Shown one piece after another: positions 34,173 to 44,693 of a stretch of 64,000 bases of DNA. The notes below the pieces were generated by a model, which saw only the letters and a program-made list of their open reading frames with translations, was not told the origin of the DNA and made no database searches. Position 1 is the stretch's first letter; every line of letters begins with the position of its first letter. This DNA comes from Gentiana macrophylla (taxonomy: Eukaryota > Streptophyta > Magnoliopsida > Gentianales > Gentianaceae): the NCBI GenBank assembly GCA_026214975.1, contig JAOBSW010000580.1, forward strand, positions 1 to 64,000, in the 5' to 3' direction. The translations under genes and the position numbers were made by a program.

Positions 34173-34990
34173 ATGTTTAGTCCGATCAACATTTTATTTT
34201 GGAATGTTCGAGGTATTGGTAATGTCTCTTCTCAAACTTGTCTCAAAAATATTTGTAGGCGTAATAATGTTAAAATATTAGTGTTGATTGAACCATTGTG
34301 TTACGCTAATCTTTGTTCCACCATTCGGCTTAAAGCGGGATTTGACTACTCTCAATCTACATTGCGAGGTAAAATTTGGTTTCTCTGGGTAGGGTTACTT
34401 GCTCGCTATCCACAATTTGTGATCAAATGTGTTGGTGAGGTCGAGGATCGAGAATGGCGACATGTTTTTGGTGTCGGCATTTATCTGAAGCACTCTCGTC
34501 AAGCTCGTACTCCTCTTTGTACCTTGGTTAAAGCTCAGGCGAGGGAGGTTAATACGGCCGTGGCCAGGGAGATTTTAATATTGTTCGGATCTTTGGAGGA
34601 AAGGAAGAGGTGGAGCCCACAGGGCTAATGACATGTTGGACTTTAATGAGTGCATTCAAATGGCTAATCTTACCGAGGCGTGCTTTGAAGGCTCGCAATT
34701 TACATGGCACAATCGGAGTATGTGGCAGCGTCTTTGACAGTGTTCTTTAATGAGGCTTGGTTGGACCATTTTAATATGACAAAGGTTTTACACTTACCAA
34801 GGGTCCACTCGGATCAACGCCCTTTGCTCTTCTACTTGTGGCTCTATCACGCTCGTAAGTCTTCCTTTCGGTTTCTTAATGTATGGACGGATAGCGGATC
34901 TTTTATGATGTAGTTAAATGTGTAAATTTGAACGAGAAGTTGGTCAAGGAATGGGGCTCATGGCAACTAAAATGAAGAAGCTTGGGTATA
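34173..34990 (+). pseudogene. LINE ORF2: AP-type endonuclease domain
   Basis: Starts MFSPINILFWNVRGIGN (ATG 34173), with NNVKILVLIEP (34267-34299; the catalytic Glu of the EP motif), an open frame to 34628, then the IxNRxxW/FTWHN-like and DH...HSDQRPLLFYL-type end (34690-34845; SDQRP in place of the usual SDH). It nicks target DNA to start target-primed reverse transcription. Frameshifted near 34600. Confidence 0.75.
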
Positions 34991-35276
34991 AGCTTACTTG
35001 AGTGGAATCGCCTTATTTTTGGGAATATTTTCGATAACACACAAAGCGGCGGCGGAGGTCAATGTTAAAGCGTTGAGGCATGATCAAGTCGGGTCTCTTG
35101 ATACCCGTGTGGATCTCGATAGGGCTATTATGGACTATGACGGATGCAACAATATTGAGACTCGATTTCTTAAGCGCGAAAGCGCGATTAAATGGATTGA
35201 GGCGGGGGCGTAATAGTAAGTACTTCCATGCTATTTACAAGCAAAGGCGGAATCGAGAACTATATCCATCGTATTA

Positions 35277-36420
35277 AGGCGGAAATTTGGTAATTGGATT
35301 GACAATCAAGGCGAGATCTGGATTTCTTGAAGACCTTCTTTGAAAATCTTTTCACGGCTAGTCGGACGAGGATTGGTACTCCTTTGAAATCGTTTATCCT
35401 TCCTCAAATCTACGAGGATCGAGAATGCGAGCCTTATTGCGACCCCTACGAGTGAGGAAATTCACAATATTATTCTTTCCATTGATCCGGATAGTCTTTG
35501 CGGGTCTGATGGCTTCACCTCTCACTTTTTACGATCGTGTTGGGACATCATTAAGCATGACATGACTAATGCGGTTTCGACTTTTCCTCGGTGGTCACCT
35601 TCCACGTTATTTTTCCACGTCTTTGATTATTCTTCTTCCAAAGAAGGTGGGGGCTGATTGTTGGAAAGATTTCCGTCTATTAGCTTGTACCTTTGTTTTC
35701 TCAAGATCATCACTAAGATAATCACTCAGCGGTTGTATGCGTATCTCCTATCTTTGGTGGCGAGACCACCGGTCGGGCTTTGTGCCGAGTCATTCCATTA
35801 CGGATAATATTCTTTTAGCTCAAGAGGCGTGTAAGGATGTGAATAAGAAGATCCATGACCCTAACATTTTGCTTAAGCTTGACATGGAAAGCTTATGATC
35901 GAATGGAATGGGGTTTCATTATGCGATTTTGAGGATGTTTGGCTTTCAAGAGCCTGTGTGGATCTCATCTTCCGGACTTTGGCGGATAATTGGTTCTATA
36001 TCCTTCTAAATGGCATTCCGTCACCCTCGCTTTCATGCGACTCGTGGCGTCAAACAAGGTGACCCTCTTTCTCCGCTCTTTTTGTTCTTGCGTGAGTATT
36101 TTGGGAGGCTTATTAATGATTTCATGATCGCCAACCGGGTATGCATTATCATTCAAAAGTGCGGGGATACATTACTTGGCTTTTGCGGATGATACGATTC
36201 TTTTACTCGATGCAATAAGAAAGGTCTTAAAGCGTCTTAAGGAGGTTTTCAGCATTATGAAATTGTTTGGGACAACGAATAAATGCGAGTAAGAACACGT
36301 TCATTGGCCATAAGTTGCATGCAACTCAACCGTTGGATCGAATCGTTGGGTTTTATGAGGAGAATGTGCCTTTTCGTTATCTTGGTGCTCCACTTTTTCG
36401 AGGGACGGAATAGAATCGGC
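35277..36420 (+). pseudogene. LINE ORF2: reverse transcriptase domain (frameshifted)
   Basis: Recognisable blocks: GSDGFTSHFLRSCWDIIKHD (about 35506-35565), SGFVPSHSITDNILLAQEA (about 35778-35830), LLKLDMEKAYDRMEWGFIM-like (35870-35925), FHATRGVKQGDPLSPLF (36028-36080) and LAFADDTILLLDA (about 36174-36215; catalytic FADD). Strong match to plant L1 RTs. Many frameshifts, in contrast to the intact part after 36867. Confidence 0.8.
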
Positions 36421-36866
36421 TACTATCAAGACATTCTTGACAAGGTTCATCATCGGCTTTTCATTGGGAAGTCAATTTGCTTTGTCGTTTGGAGGTAAAC
36501 TTATATTCTTTGAGGCATGTGTTAACTTCTATTCGGTTTTATCCTTCAAGTTTTGGTCCCTCCTAAAGAGGTTATTCATCGGCTACATCGTCTTTTTAAC
36601 AAATTTCTTTGGGATGGTGGACCCAACGGGAGCCATATTCATTGGGCGTCGTGGGAGAGTGTTTGTAAGCCCTCGGAGGAAGGGGTTTAGAAGTGCGAAA
36701 TCTTTTTGAAGTTATGGATTCCTTTGCGGTTAAATTGTGGGTTCGTCTTCGGATGAGACAGGGGATTTGGGCCCGGACTATCTATAGTACATATGTTGCG
36801 GATCAGTCGCCCCTGCAAGCTTCCCTCCCCAGGAATCCGACGCAGATGGTTAAGAAAGTTTGACAA

Positions 36867-37880
36867 GTGCGTGATATTGCTGAATATGCTATCACGTGGA
36901 AGGTCAATGCCGGTAATATAGATTTTTGGAGAGATAAATGGATGAACACTGATTTGGGCGATCCTCCGGACAACGAATTTAGGAAGGTGAAGGATTTATT
37001 TGTGAATGGGAGGTGGAATGTTCCTCTTTTACAAGAGCATCTTCCTCTACATATAGTGGATGAGATTCTATGCATGCCATTTCGACCTGACCAGGACGAC
37101 GAGTTGATCTGGATTTTAAATTCGGATGGGCATTTCAGTACTAAGTCGGCGTGGAATATGCTACGGTCACACAAACCGGTTCGTCCTCTCTTCAAGTTAA
37201 TTTGGAACAATATGTTACCTCTAAAGATTTCTTTCTTCTGCTGGAGACTAGTCAATAATGTTCTTCCTACGGATTCAAACATTCAGCGGCGTGGTATTAC
37301 TTTGGTTTCTAAGTGTTTTGTGTGCCAGCAAGGGGAAGATCTTCGTCATATTTTCATTGAGTGTCCTTTTGCCCAGTCTATCTGGATTCACTTTATGAGT
37401 CAATTTGGCCTTCGTTTCACTCCTACTACTGGGATTGTTCCTATGTTTAATTTATGGATCAACTCTTCGGCCCACATATATAATATGCGCCTTCTTGTAC
37501 CGGTTATTGTGTGTTGGGGCATCTGGACGGAGAGGAATAAGTGTAGACATGAAGATTTTTGTCGGTCTGTTCAGCGTACCAACATTCTCATTGAAAGGAT
37601 GATTAGACAGGTAGCTTTCCGAAAGGTTGTTGATCGTAAACATATTGGGATTGATTGGGATGTTTCTTTTTTCAAGCCTTTCAAGGTGAAAACTCGGCCC
37701 AAGCGTCGACTGATCCAATTACGGTGGAATCCTCCCCATGTCGGTCGGGTGAAGCTCAATGTAGACGGTAGTGTCAGAAATGGAGTGGCTTATGGGGGTG
37801 GAATTATTCGAGATTTGCATGGAAACTTTATCGCTGCGTTTCATGCTTGCTTCGGCCATGGGAATGTTCTTGATCTTTGA
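36867..37880 (+). pseudogene. LINE ORF2: C-terminal part, zf-RVT and start of RNase H (open, 337 codons)
   Basis: The longest open frame in the window. Residues about 90-180 form the zf-RVT domain (FSTKSAWNMLR, PLKISFFCWRL, RRGITLVSKCFVCQQGEDLR, HIFIECPFAQSIW). Residues 290-335 begin an RNase H of the RVT_3 type (VKLNVDGSVRNG, GGGIIRDLHGNFIAAF, first catalytic Asp present). A frameshift at about 37880 is followed by the LPLDIETDSIFVSRVIS block (about 37924-37975). The zf-RVT and RNase H assignment rests on motif recognition. Confidence 0.85.
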
Positions 37881-37899
37881 AGTAAAGCGTTTGCTCTTT

Positions 37900-38035
37900 G
37901 GTATTCGGTTGCGTCCACATGCTTTGCCTCTTGATATTGAGACTGACTCCATTTTTGTTTCTCGTGTGATATCCGGAAATCATAGTGGAGGTTGGCCCCT
38001 TTGCATCTCGATTGGTATTCGGTTGCGTCCACATG
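37900..38035 (+). repeat. 22-bp duplication at the LINE/LARD2 junction
   Basis: The 22-mer GGTATTCGGTTGCGTCCACATG occurs in two pieces, at 37900-37921 within the RNase H domain and at 38014-38035 exactly where LINE sequence gives way to LARD2. The 92 bp between them are LINE coding sequence. It is not a target duplication of a known insertion. Confidence 0.75.
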
Positions 38036-39014
38036 TTTAGCACCGTTTTCGAGGTCAAAATCCAATGTTTTCCCTTCCATTTTGGGCTCAGAAGATTTCA
38101 ACACGTTTTTTTTAGGGTTTTCTGTTTTTCTGTTTTAAATTTTTCGTAGTTTAGGTTTGGGTTTCTGTTTCCGTATCTTTTTAGGTAGTTTTCAATAAGA
38201 GTAGCGTCACATAAATTGAGAGTTTTTATTTTTGCCGTGTTTCGATGACCGTTGGGTTAAGAATGTGCAAAAAGTTTTTTACTCAATTTATGAAAGCGTG
38301 AATTAGGTTTTCGTAGTTTTGTTTTCGTTTTAATAAACACTAGGGTTTCTTTTAATGATATGGTATTAGGTTATGATTTTAGGGTTGCTGTTGTTTTCTG
38401 GTATCAATCGAGTCTGTTGTGCTTTATGCTAAGACCAGACGGGAGTCTGCTCTCTGTGAGCGCCCGGCCACTCTTTGTGGTTTCCAGGCGTGCGTCCATA
38501 GTGAGTGGGCGTCCGTCCATCCAACATGCACATGTTTCGTTAAGTCTTAGGGCAACTAGAGCGGCGTCCGGTTTAATCCAGGCGCCCGTCCGGTTCATAA
38601 ATTCGAGCGAGCGCCCGTTTGTTATGTTGAGCGCACGTTCGAGTTCCAAATTGTCCTTGACTTGATTTTTAATGCTTTATTTGGCGTGGATCCTTTCATA
38701 TGAGCTTACGTGGCTAATTATTTTTACGTAGATATTACGAACTTGCATGTTTACATCTTTCCATCTACGAATCCATGTTAAATAATTGATTAATTTTTAT
38801 GTACATGCTTAATTAATTGACATGGATGTTTTATTGTGAGCCTCTATGGCCGTTGTGTATATGCGTAGATGTCTGTTCTTTCACCATTATGGTTTTCTTT
38901 CCATCTATTGCAATCCATGTTGAGTAATTCGCCTAGCTAGGCGTGATTCTAATATGACTTATGTTGTTCTGTTGTGTCAAATACATCTAGGGTATCATGA
39001 TTCATCTATGCATG

Positions 39015-39258
39015 TTATAGTTAATGTCGGTTCTCGTATGCTATAAGCGTTCTTATTGTTATTTAGTAGCTAATGTCGGTTTCCGTATGCTACATATCGT
39101 TGTGATGAATCTGTGAGCTTTGAGACCTATGTGCTTTCTTGTTATTCTTGTAACTCATATGGGTAGCTCTTTGTTGGTTTTCCGTTGCTACTATCTTTGG
39201 CTTATGAGTTATATACATTTTAGTATAGCTAAGCTTTGTTGGTTTCCCATAATGCTAT
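39015..39258 (+). repeat. Four-unit hairpin array in LARD2
   Basis: Units at 39015-39046 (TTATAG/CTATAA), 39066-39093 (GTAGC/GCTAC), 39163-39191 (GTAGC/GCTAC) and 39225-39258 (ATAGC/GCTAT), with the common inner TGTCGGTTTCCGTATG-like sequence. Same order and spacing as 1824-2068. A degenerate fifth unit may be at about 39488-39516. Confidence 0.65.
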
Positions 39259-41093
39259 CACCTTTGATGAGTCTTAAAGCGGCGTCTACCTTTGCTTGCG
39301 TAATGAATAATGCTGTCGTTTATCGTAAACTATCGTTATTTGGTGAGCGTTTATTATATACATGTCGTGTTGCAAATGAGTGGGCTAGTTTTCTTTCTTT
39401 TATTTTCTTTTATTTTTGCATATCATTTAGTTGCATGTCATCTAGTTGCATTGTTTTTCTATTTTTCTTTATTTTTCTTGAGGGTGAATTCTTGTCGGCT
39501 TGCCGTCACGCTACCACTTTATCATGTAGATTGCATTGTAATATCTTTTTCGTATAGTGCACCTAGCCCTACTATTTTGTAATGTTCCATGTATAATTTC
39601 AATCTTTATATGGGCTTAATTTGAAAAATCTCTATGACTTCTTTTCCATGTATAATCCTCTATCATTATTAGTTGGAGTTTGATGTTTCTGTTTGCACAT
39701 GTGGTCTATATTATTCTACGAGCTTCTGTGGCTTTATATTCGACGCTTAGGTGTTCTGTGTTTTCCCTGTATGGTGATTTTTCCATCTGAGCCATTATAT
39801 CATGTGCTTATTTCTTGTCTATAATTATTTTTGCCATGTTATATTTCCCCCGTGTCCCCTAGATACTTCCTTGTTTTTCAAGTGGTGCAGGTACATTTTT
39901 AGTTGTTTTTGTTAAGCTAACTTGGAAGTGGATCTGGGGAGGAATACCTATGACGTCTCGTGCCTCGGAAATGCGGATCGATTATCTATCCTTCTTCAGC
40001 CCATCTTCATATCATTACCAAATCAGCTAAGTTCTTTTATCTTTTCTTTAATTCTGCACAACATGAGGACATGTTGTAGTTTACGTGTGGGGGAGGGGAA
40101 TGGTTTTGTGTACCTACATATCGTTTGCTTAATTCGTTATGATTCTATGTAAAATGAGCTAAAATTTTCAAGTTTTTGTTTTGTCCCGAGTCGTCAATGC
40201 ATATCTTTATTTGAGTTTTTATATCATTGGTGCGTTATTTTGCATATTTAGTAAATTTAGATGTTTCACCCAACACTATTTTTCACGTGCCATAGTAAAT
40301 GATGAGCTATATTTTAGAGCTATGCCCATTTGATTAGAGATTTTTGATGATTATCGCATGATTCTTTGCTTACATCACAATTTTGAAAATTTTAATAGTT
40401 TGTGTTTAGAATTAAAGTATGACATTTGTGAATATCGAAGGTTTGAATGTGATAGGAGGGATATAATTTAAGGTTTGAATACCAATCTAAGATGAATAAT
40501 ATGAATAAGATATATATATATATGTATAAGTGTCGGAAGTAGCGCTTAATGATTTGAGTGCGGTAGGGCATTATCACGAAATGTCCTATACCACTATGAG
40601 GTTCAATAGCTCCCATTGCTGATGATAGTAGTCCGGCTAGGGTGTTATCACGAAACATCCTATTCTTTGGGAATGAGGCGTATGCTATCGTGTGTAATTA
40701 AGAGCACTTTAAGAAAAATTAGCAAATAGTATTGTGAAAAGATGGTTGGAAACCTTAGTTATCTTCTAACTATCCCAGTATAAAGCGAAAGATATGTTGT
40801 AGGGATTATCCTCTGAGTATGTCGAAAGGTCTTAAATACCTCTATCATTCTTTTCGAATATGTATGTTTTGTGAGGTGCATGTTATAATCGTTTTATATT
40901 TCTATTTTAAATGGGATGTTGGCTAGTTTTGCTTGAATCAATTTCAAGTGTGGATTTAGTGGAAATTTGTTATGGCTATGCACACACACTTGGGTGAACC
41001 TCTAAACTATTGAATATGCTTTATGGTTGCATAAATGTTTATATGTCTCGAGTCTTGATTTTGTTTTGTCTTGCTCGGGACGAGCAAGGTTTA

Positions 41094-41104
41094 AGTGTGG
41101 GGAG
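41094..41104 (+). promoter_or_regulatory. Polypurine tract of LARD2
   Basis: GTGTGGGGAGT, identical to the tract at 3839-3849 and directly before the 3' LTR. Confidence 0.65.
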
Positions 41105-41639
41105 TTTTTAAGGGTGATTTTATCGTTTTATAAGGATATGTTTTATATCAATTTCCCCATATTAGTATGTTTCTCATAGAAATCGAACTTTATATTGAAA
41201 TATTGAGCAAATGGTGTTTTTAATGGTTAAATTGCAAAGCGTAACTTAATTATGTGCTTAAATTGTGATTTTATATTATTTTGGAGTTATGTTACGCTTT
41301 GGTATGTTTTTTATTATTGTAGACACACGAGATATGGATTAGAAGAGGATTTAAAGATGAATTAACTGAAGATTTATATGATGGAGAGGAGATAAAGATG
41401 GAAGGAAAGGATAAAGATAGAAGAAAATCGAAGATCAAGCGGTGAGCGAGCGTCGAGTCCCGTCCGGGATGGGACGGGCTTCCATCAAAGTGAATCTGGC
41501 GCCCAGGCTGAAAAGTTGATTCGAGAGAGTTTGGACGCGGCCTGGATGGGCGTGCGAAGGAAGTCCAACAAGACCGAGCAGCGTCCAAAGAAGTGGGCGG
41601 GCGTCCGTCCGCCGACTTAGCCTTGGCCGACTTAAATAT

Positions 41640-41649
41640 CTATAAATAG
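41640..41649 (+). promoter_or_regulatory. TATA box of LARD2 LTR
   Basis: CTATAAATAG, directly downstream of the GACGGGCG-type word cluster and 75 bp upstream of the GC hairpin. Confidence 0.65.
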
Positions 41650-41724
41650 CACGCGGATTCCAACCCTAAAGACATACAATTCGATCCCTCTTGACACACA
41701 AACATTAGAGAGGAGCTCTAGGCG

Positions 41725-41751
41725 CCCCAGCCCCCTTTTGGGAGGCTGGGG
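41725..41751 (+). other. GC-rich hairpin downstream of the LARD2 TATA box
   Basis: CCCCAGCC CCC at 41725-41735 pairs with GGG A GGCTGGGG at 41740-41751 around a TTTT loop: 11 base pairs with one bulged A. In LARD1 the corresponding place (5-21) has a different hairpin. In RNA it would lie near the 5' end of the transcript. Confidence 0.6.
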
Positions 41752-42575
41752 TGGCGGTTAGTTAGGTTTTTGTTTTCGTTTTCTATTCTTGTTCGATTCA
41801 TGGTCTTTGTCTTGAAGTTTGTGAACTTGGAGGCGACCATGGAAACTTTTCAGTAGCGCTTTATTTCTTCCTTTGGATATTTTGTGAGTTTAATTTAAAG
41901 TTTGTTTCTTTCCTTTGATTATTTGTTATGCAATCGATATCGGAAGATGTATTGCTATTTGATGTTTACCGTATGATGGAAATCGGTGTAAACCTTAGAT
42001 CACCATAGGAAAGATTAGACTTTTAACCTTGACATAACGGAAGTTGATAGGTTAGATCTACAGGTTGTTAGATCTAATAAATCTTGCACCTTGTTTTAAG
42101 AGCGTTAATCTCATAGATCGGAAGATGATGAGATTGATAGGCGGATTACTTACGGAAGTAGGAATTCATACCTTTGAACCACAACTTTGATTGAATCATC
42201 ATAAGATAATCTAGGGAAGAATTAAGGGTTGCGGGATGGTGGATCATGTTTGTTCTATGTTGATTCGCTTCAGTCATTATCATGATAGTTAGTTTTATTG
42301 TTTTCTTAGTTGTAGTTTTATTTTATTTGCTTTTGTTCGCATAGCGATATTTTCCTGGCTTTGGGTGACAATCCTCTCATCGGTTTATTTTCCGTTTAGT
42401 TTAGGTTTAGGAATAATTGTATCAACCTTAGGAAAATTAATGAACTAGATACCCCGATTCCCTGTGACCGACTCCGGTATTAATCGCTATACTACGATCC
42501 CTACACTTGGGGAATACCGGATTTATAAATTTATTACTTGTTTGTTTTGTTAGATACAATCCGTTACAGGACAAA

Positions 42576-43201
42576 CATAACAAAGATCATGACTGCAAAA
42601 TTTGACATCAACACACTATGAACTAATGACTTGCAGTCTCTTATCTGGCAAGTGTCCTAGACTGTAGTGCCATAAAAATGCATCATCCTTTCAGATAAAG
42701 TGTGATTCTCTACAGATTAACATGAGAAAGTTTGATTGGTTGATCCATGACATAGAGTCCTCTGTGTAACTCAGTTGAACCAATCATTTTATTGTTCTTG
42801 TCCTGCAAAACACACTTGTTAGCAAAAAAAACGGCTGCGCTTTTTTTATGATTAATAAAAGAAGGTAAAGATAAAAGGTTGTATTTAAAACCAAGAATGC
42901 AATAAACATGATGTAGGACCAGCTGAGGGTTTACCCTTACTTGTCCTATATGTATAACAGAAACATTACTTCCATTAGGTAATCCCATATTTATACCAGA
43001 TGAAGGTTTTGGATTACTTAACAGATCTAAGGATCTTACAATGTGACCTGTGGCACCGAAGTCCAAGATCCATTGTATAGATTTTACTAAATTTAAATCA
43101 CCAATCCCTGTTGTAGGTGAATAGTGTGTAACAATATTTGCAGGTTGGCCAACAGCAAATCCTGCATGTATAGGAGGATCAGAACTCAACAGAGCCATCA
43201 A
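42576..43201 (-). pseudogene. Copia-C protease and GAG-pre-integrase start (minus strand)
   Basis: An open frame of 163 codons (43201 to 42710) reads IQWILDFGATGHIVRS, then GQVRVNPQLVLHHVYCILGF and KYNLLSLPSFI, the retropepsin and following block of copia Pol. The catalytic DSG is changed to DFG, which should inactivate the enzyme. Downstream, 42576-42710 continues into the GAG-pre-integrase region and is cut at 42576 by LARD2. Confidence 0.85.
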
Positions 43202-44202
43202 ATTGTCAAGTTGCTGTGTAGTAAGATTTGAAAACCTAGTCCAACAGACCTATTTTGGGCTTGATCTTCTTCTGCTGAATGTTCTTCCTCTACCAAATTA
43301 ACCCTTTTGGACTTGAAACCAGAAGGATAACCATGTTGCTTTTAACAAGTCTCTTTAGTATGACCATTAAATCCACAGAAACTACATTACATCTTCTTGG
43401 GATTTCTAGGTCTGGCATTTGCAACAGTCATAGAATTTGGTATGCTGACTGTTTGATTTTTCCCCTGTCCATTCTTTTATGACAAGAGAATCATGGAATC
43501 TTGATTCTTGGCCTTGTTAGCCACATATATTTTATGTCTTTCAAATTTTAATTGCCATTGAAAAGGTATCATGGATTTCTAGAAAATGCACCATCAGCAT
43601 TGCCTATGAAACTATTGGTTCAAACTCATCCCTTAAACCTTTATGGAATTTCATGACATGTTTAGCCTCCATATGATTTATTAGTGTGCTAATTGCATTG
43701 CAGTGAGATTTAGGATCACAAGAATAGTGCGCGTGGGCACGATGGTCTTGATTTCTTCCTATAAAACCATTAACTTTGTAAAATACTGATTGACAGAATC
43801 ATTGCCTTGTTTTAGCAGATGCATCTCTCCAAGAAGATCTAAAATCCTTAAGGCATCAACATTAGTAAATCTTGTAGCAAGATTCTTCCAAAATGCTTGT
43901 GCACTCTTGAAATACATCAAACTTTGTGCAATGGTGTTCTCCACAGAATTCAAAATCCATGATCTCACCATAGTATCACACCATCTCCATGCATGAAAAT
44001 CTGTTGAATCTACTTCTGGCTTCTTAATTGTGCAGCCTACGAAGCCAATTTTGTTCTTGGTGATTAACACTATCTCCATAGATATCTTCCATGGATTATA
44101 ATTGTTGCCATTCATCAATGTCTACCAGTACCAAAGATGAGTTCTCATTGGTATGGAAATAGATCGACTGGAGGGACTGATTTCTTGTTTCTTAGCTGCC
44201 AT
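43202..44202 (-). pseudogene. gag: Copia-C gag (minus strand)
   Basis: Likely start ATG at 44202 (MAAKKQEIS), about 200 nt after the PBS. The capsid-like UBN2-type part is open at 44118-43759: NGNNYNPWKISMEIVLITKN, RSWILNSVENTIAQSL and QAFWKNLATRF. A CCHC zinc knuckle (CSFCGFNGHTKETC-like followed by K.HGYP) lies at about 43330-43392. A frameshift or stop separates start and capsid part, and others precede the knuckle. Packages element RNA. Confidence 0.8.
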
Positions 44203-44403
44203 GGCTATCAAGAACTCCAAATTCTTAATAAAAACAATGAGATATCAGGAGAAACGACCAAGAAATAATCATAATTGAAGAAAAATGCTCACAGTTTACT
44301 CTCAAGAAACTGGAAAAAAAAAAGATGAAGAACACTCTCAAGATTCGTCAAATAAAAACTCAGAGAAAAATTCAGGAAAACATTCAAAAATTATCAAATT
44401 TCT

Positions 44404-44415
44404 GCTCTGATACCA
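44404..44415 (-). promoter_or_regulatory. Primer-binding site of Copia-C, tRNA-iMet type
   Basis: The minus strand reads TGGTATCAGAGC, a perfect match to the complement of the plant tRNA-iMet 3' end, directly after the LTR end ATTCATCA. Confidence 0.9.
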
Positions 44416-44693
44416 TGATGAATTTTATAGAATTATAAACTAAAAGGAAAATAAGGAATTATTATTGATGACTAAAAGTTACAAGTTGGATTACAATGCT
44501 TCTGATCATGGGTTATTTATAGCTTCATACACCTCATGAATCAGTTAGAAGTAAGTTACTAACGGTTACAATAGACTATAACTGAATAACCGTTTTTCAC
44601 ACTACACTATACTACTCAGCAGCCTTATACTACTTAGTAGCCTTTTACTGCTTTAGCAGCCTTCTATGTTAAGCAGACACACTACACTCAGCA
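44416..44693 (-). repeat. Copia-C 5' LTR (278 bp)
   Basis: On the minus strand it starts TGCTGAGTGTAG, has a CTATAAATAA box (44513-44522) and ends TTCATCA before the PBS. Its short length suits many copia lineages. The partner 3' LTR is not in the window, because the element is cut at 31226. U3 holds GGCTGCTAA / GGCTACTAA / GGCTGCTGA direct repeats (about 44605-44668). Confidence 0.75.
44513..44522 (-). promoter_or_regulatory. TATA box of Copia-C LTR
   Basis: The minus strand reads CTATAAATAA, in a GAAG...CCC context, within the 278-bp LTR. Confidence 0.65.

Larger units (their letters stand above)
32291..38013 (+). mobile_element. Plant L1-type LINE, 3' end missing
   Basis: ORF1 with a DUF4283-like domain and a zinc knuckle, and ORF2 with endonuclease, RT, zf-RVT and RNase H domains, in the usual order. 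It lies between the two halves of Copia-C together with LARD2. The 3' end (rest of RNase H, 3' UTR, poly-A tail) is missing; a duplicated 22-mer marks the junction with LARD2. Losing the 3' rather than the 5' end is not explained by ordinary 5'-truncated LINE insertion. Confidence 0.8.
38036..42575 (+). mobile_element. LARD2: second copy of the coding-poor LTR element (5' end missing)
   Basis: 38040-41104 corresponds to LARD1 interior from about 1026 on, and the 3' LTR follows (41105-42575). The 5' LTR, PBS and first about 200 bp of interior were lost at the LINE junction. The right end abuts Copia-C. Non-coding stretches, the GC-rich word array, the hairpin array and the polypurine tract are all shared with LARD1, but the LTRs are strongly diverged, so the two are old relatives. 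Confidence 0.75.
41105..42575 (+). repeat. LARD2 3' LTR (about 1470 bp)
   Basis: Its beginning (GGTGATTTTATCGTTTTATAAGG) matches the LARD1 LTR start. GC-rich words (41440-41612), a TATA box (41640-41649) and a strong GC hairpin (41725-41751) follow. Towards the end it has the CTGTGACCGACTCC/TACTACGATCC sentence of Athila-like LTRs. Right end taken at GGACA (42575), after which Copia-C resumes with AACAT. Confidence 0.7.

Noticed and set aside
36803..37282. 159-codon minus-strand ORF
   Set aside because: It is antisense to the well-supported LINE zf-RVT region and has no motif of its own.
41725..41751. Rho-independent terminator (GC hairpin with T stretch)
   Set aside because: The T's are in the loop and the context is a plant LTR; no bacterial features.
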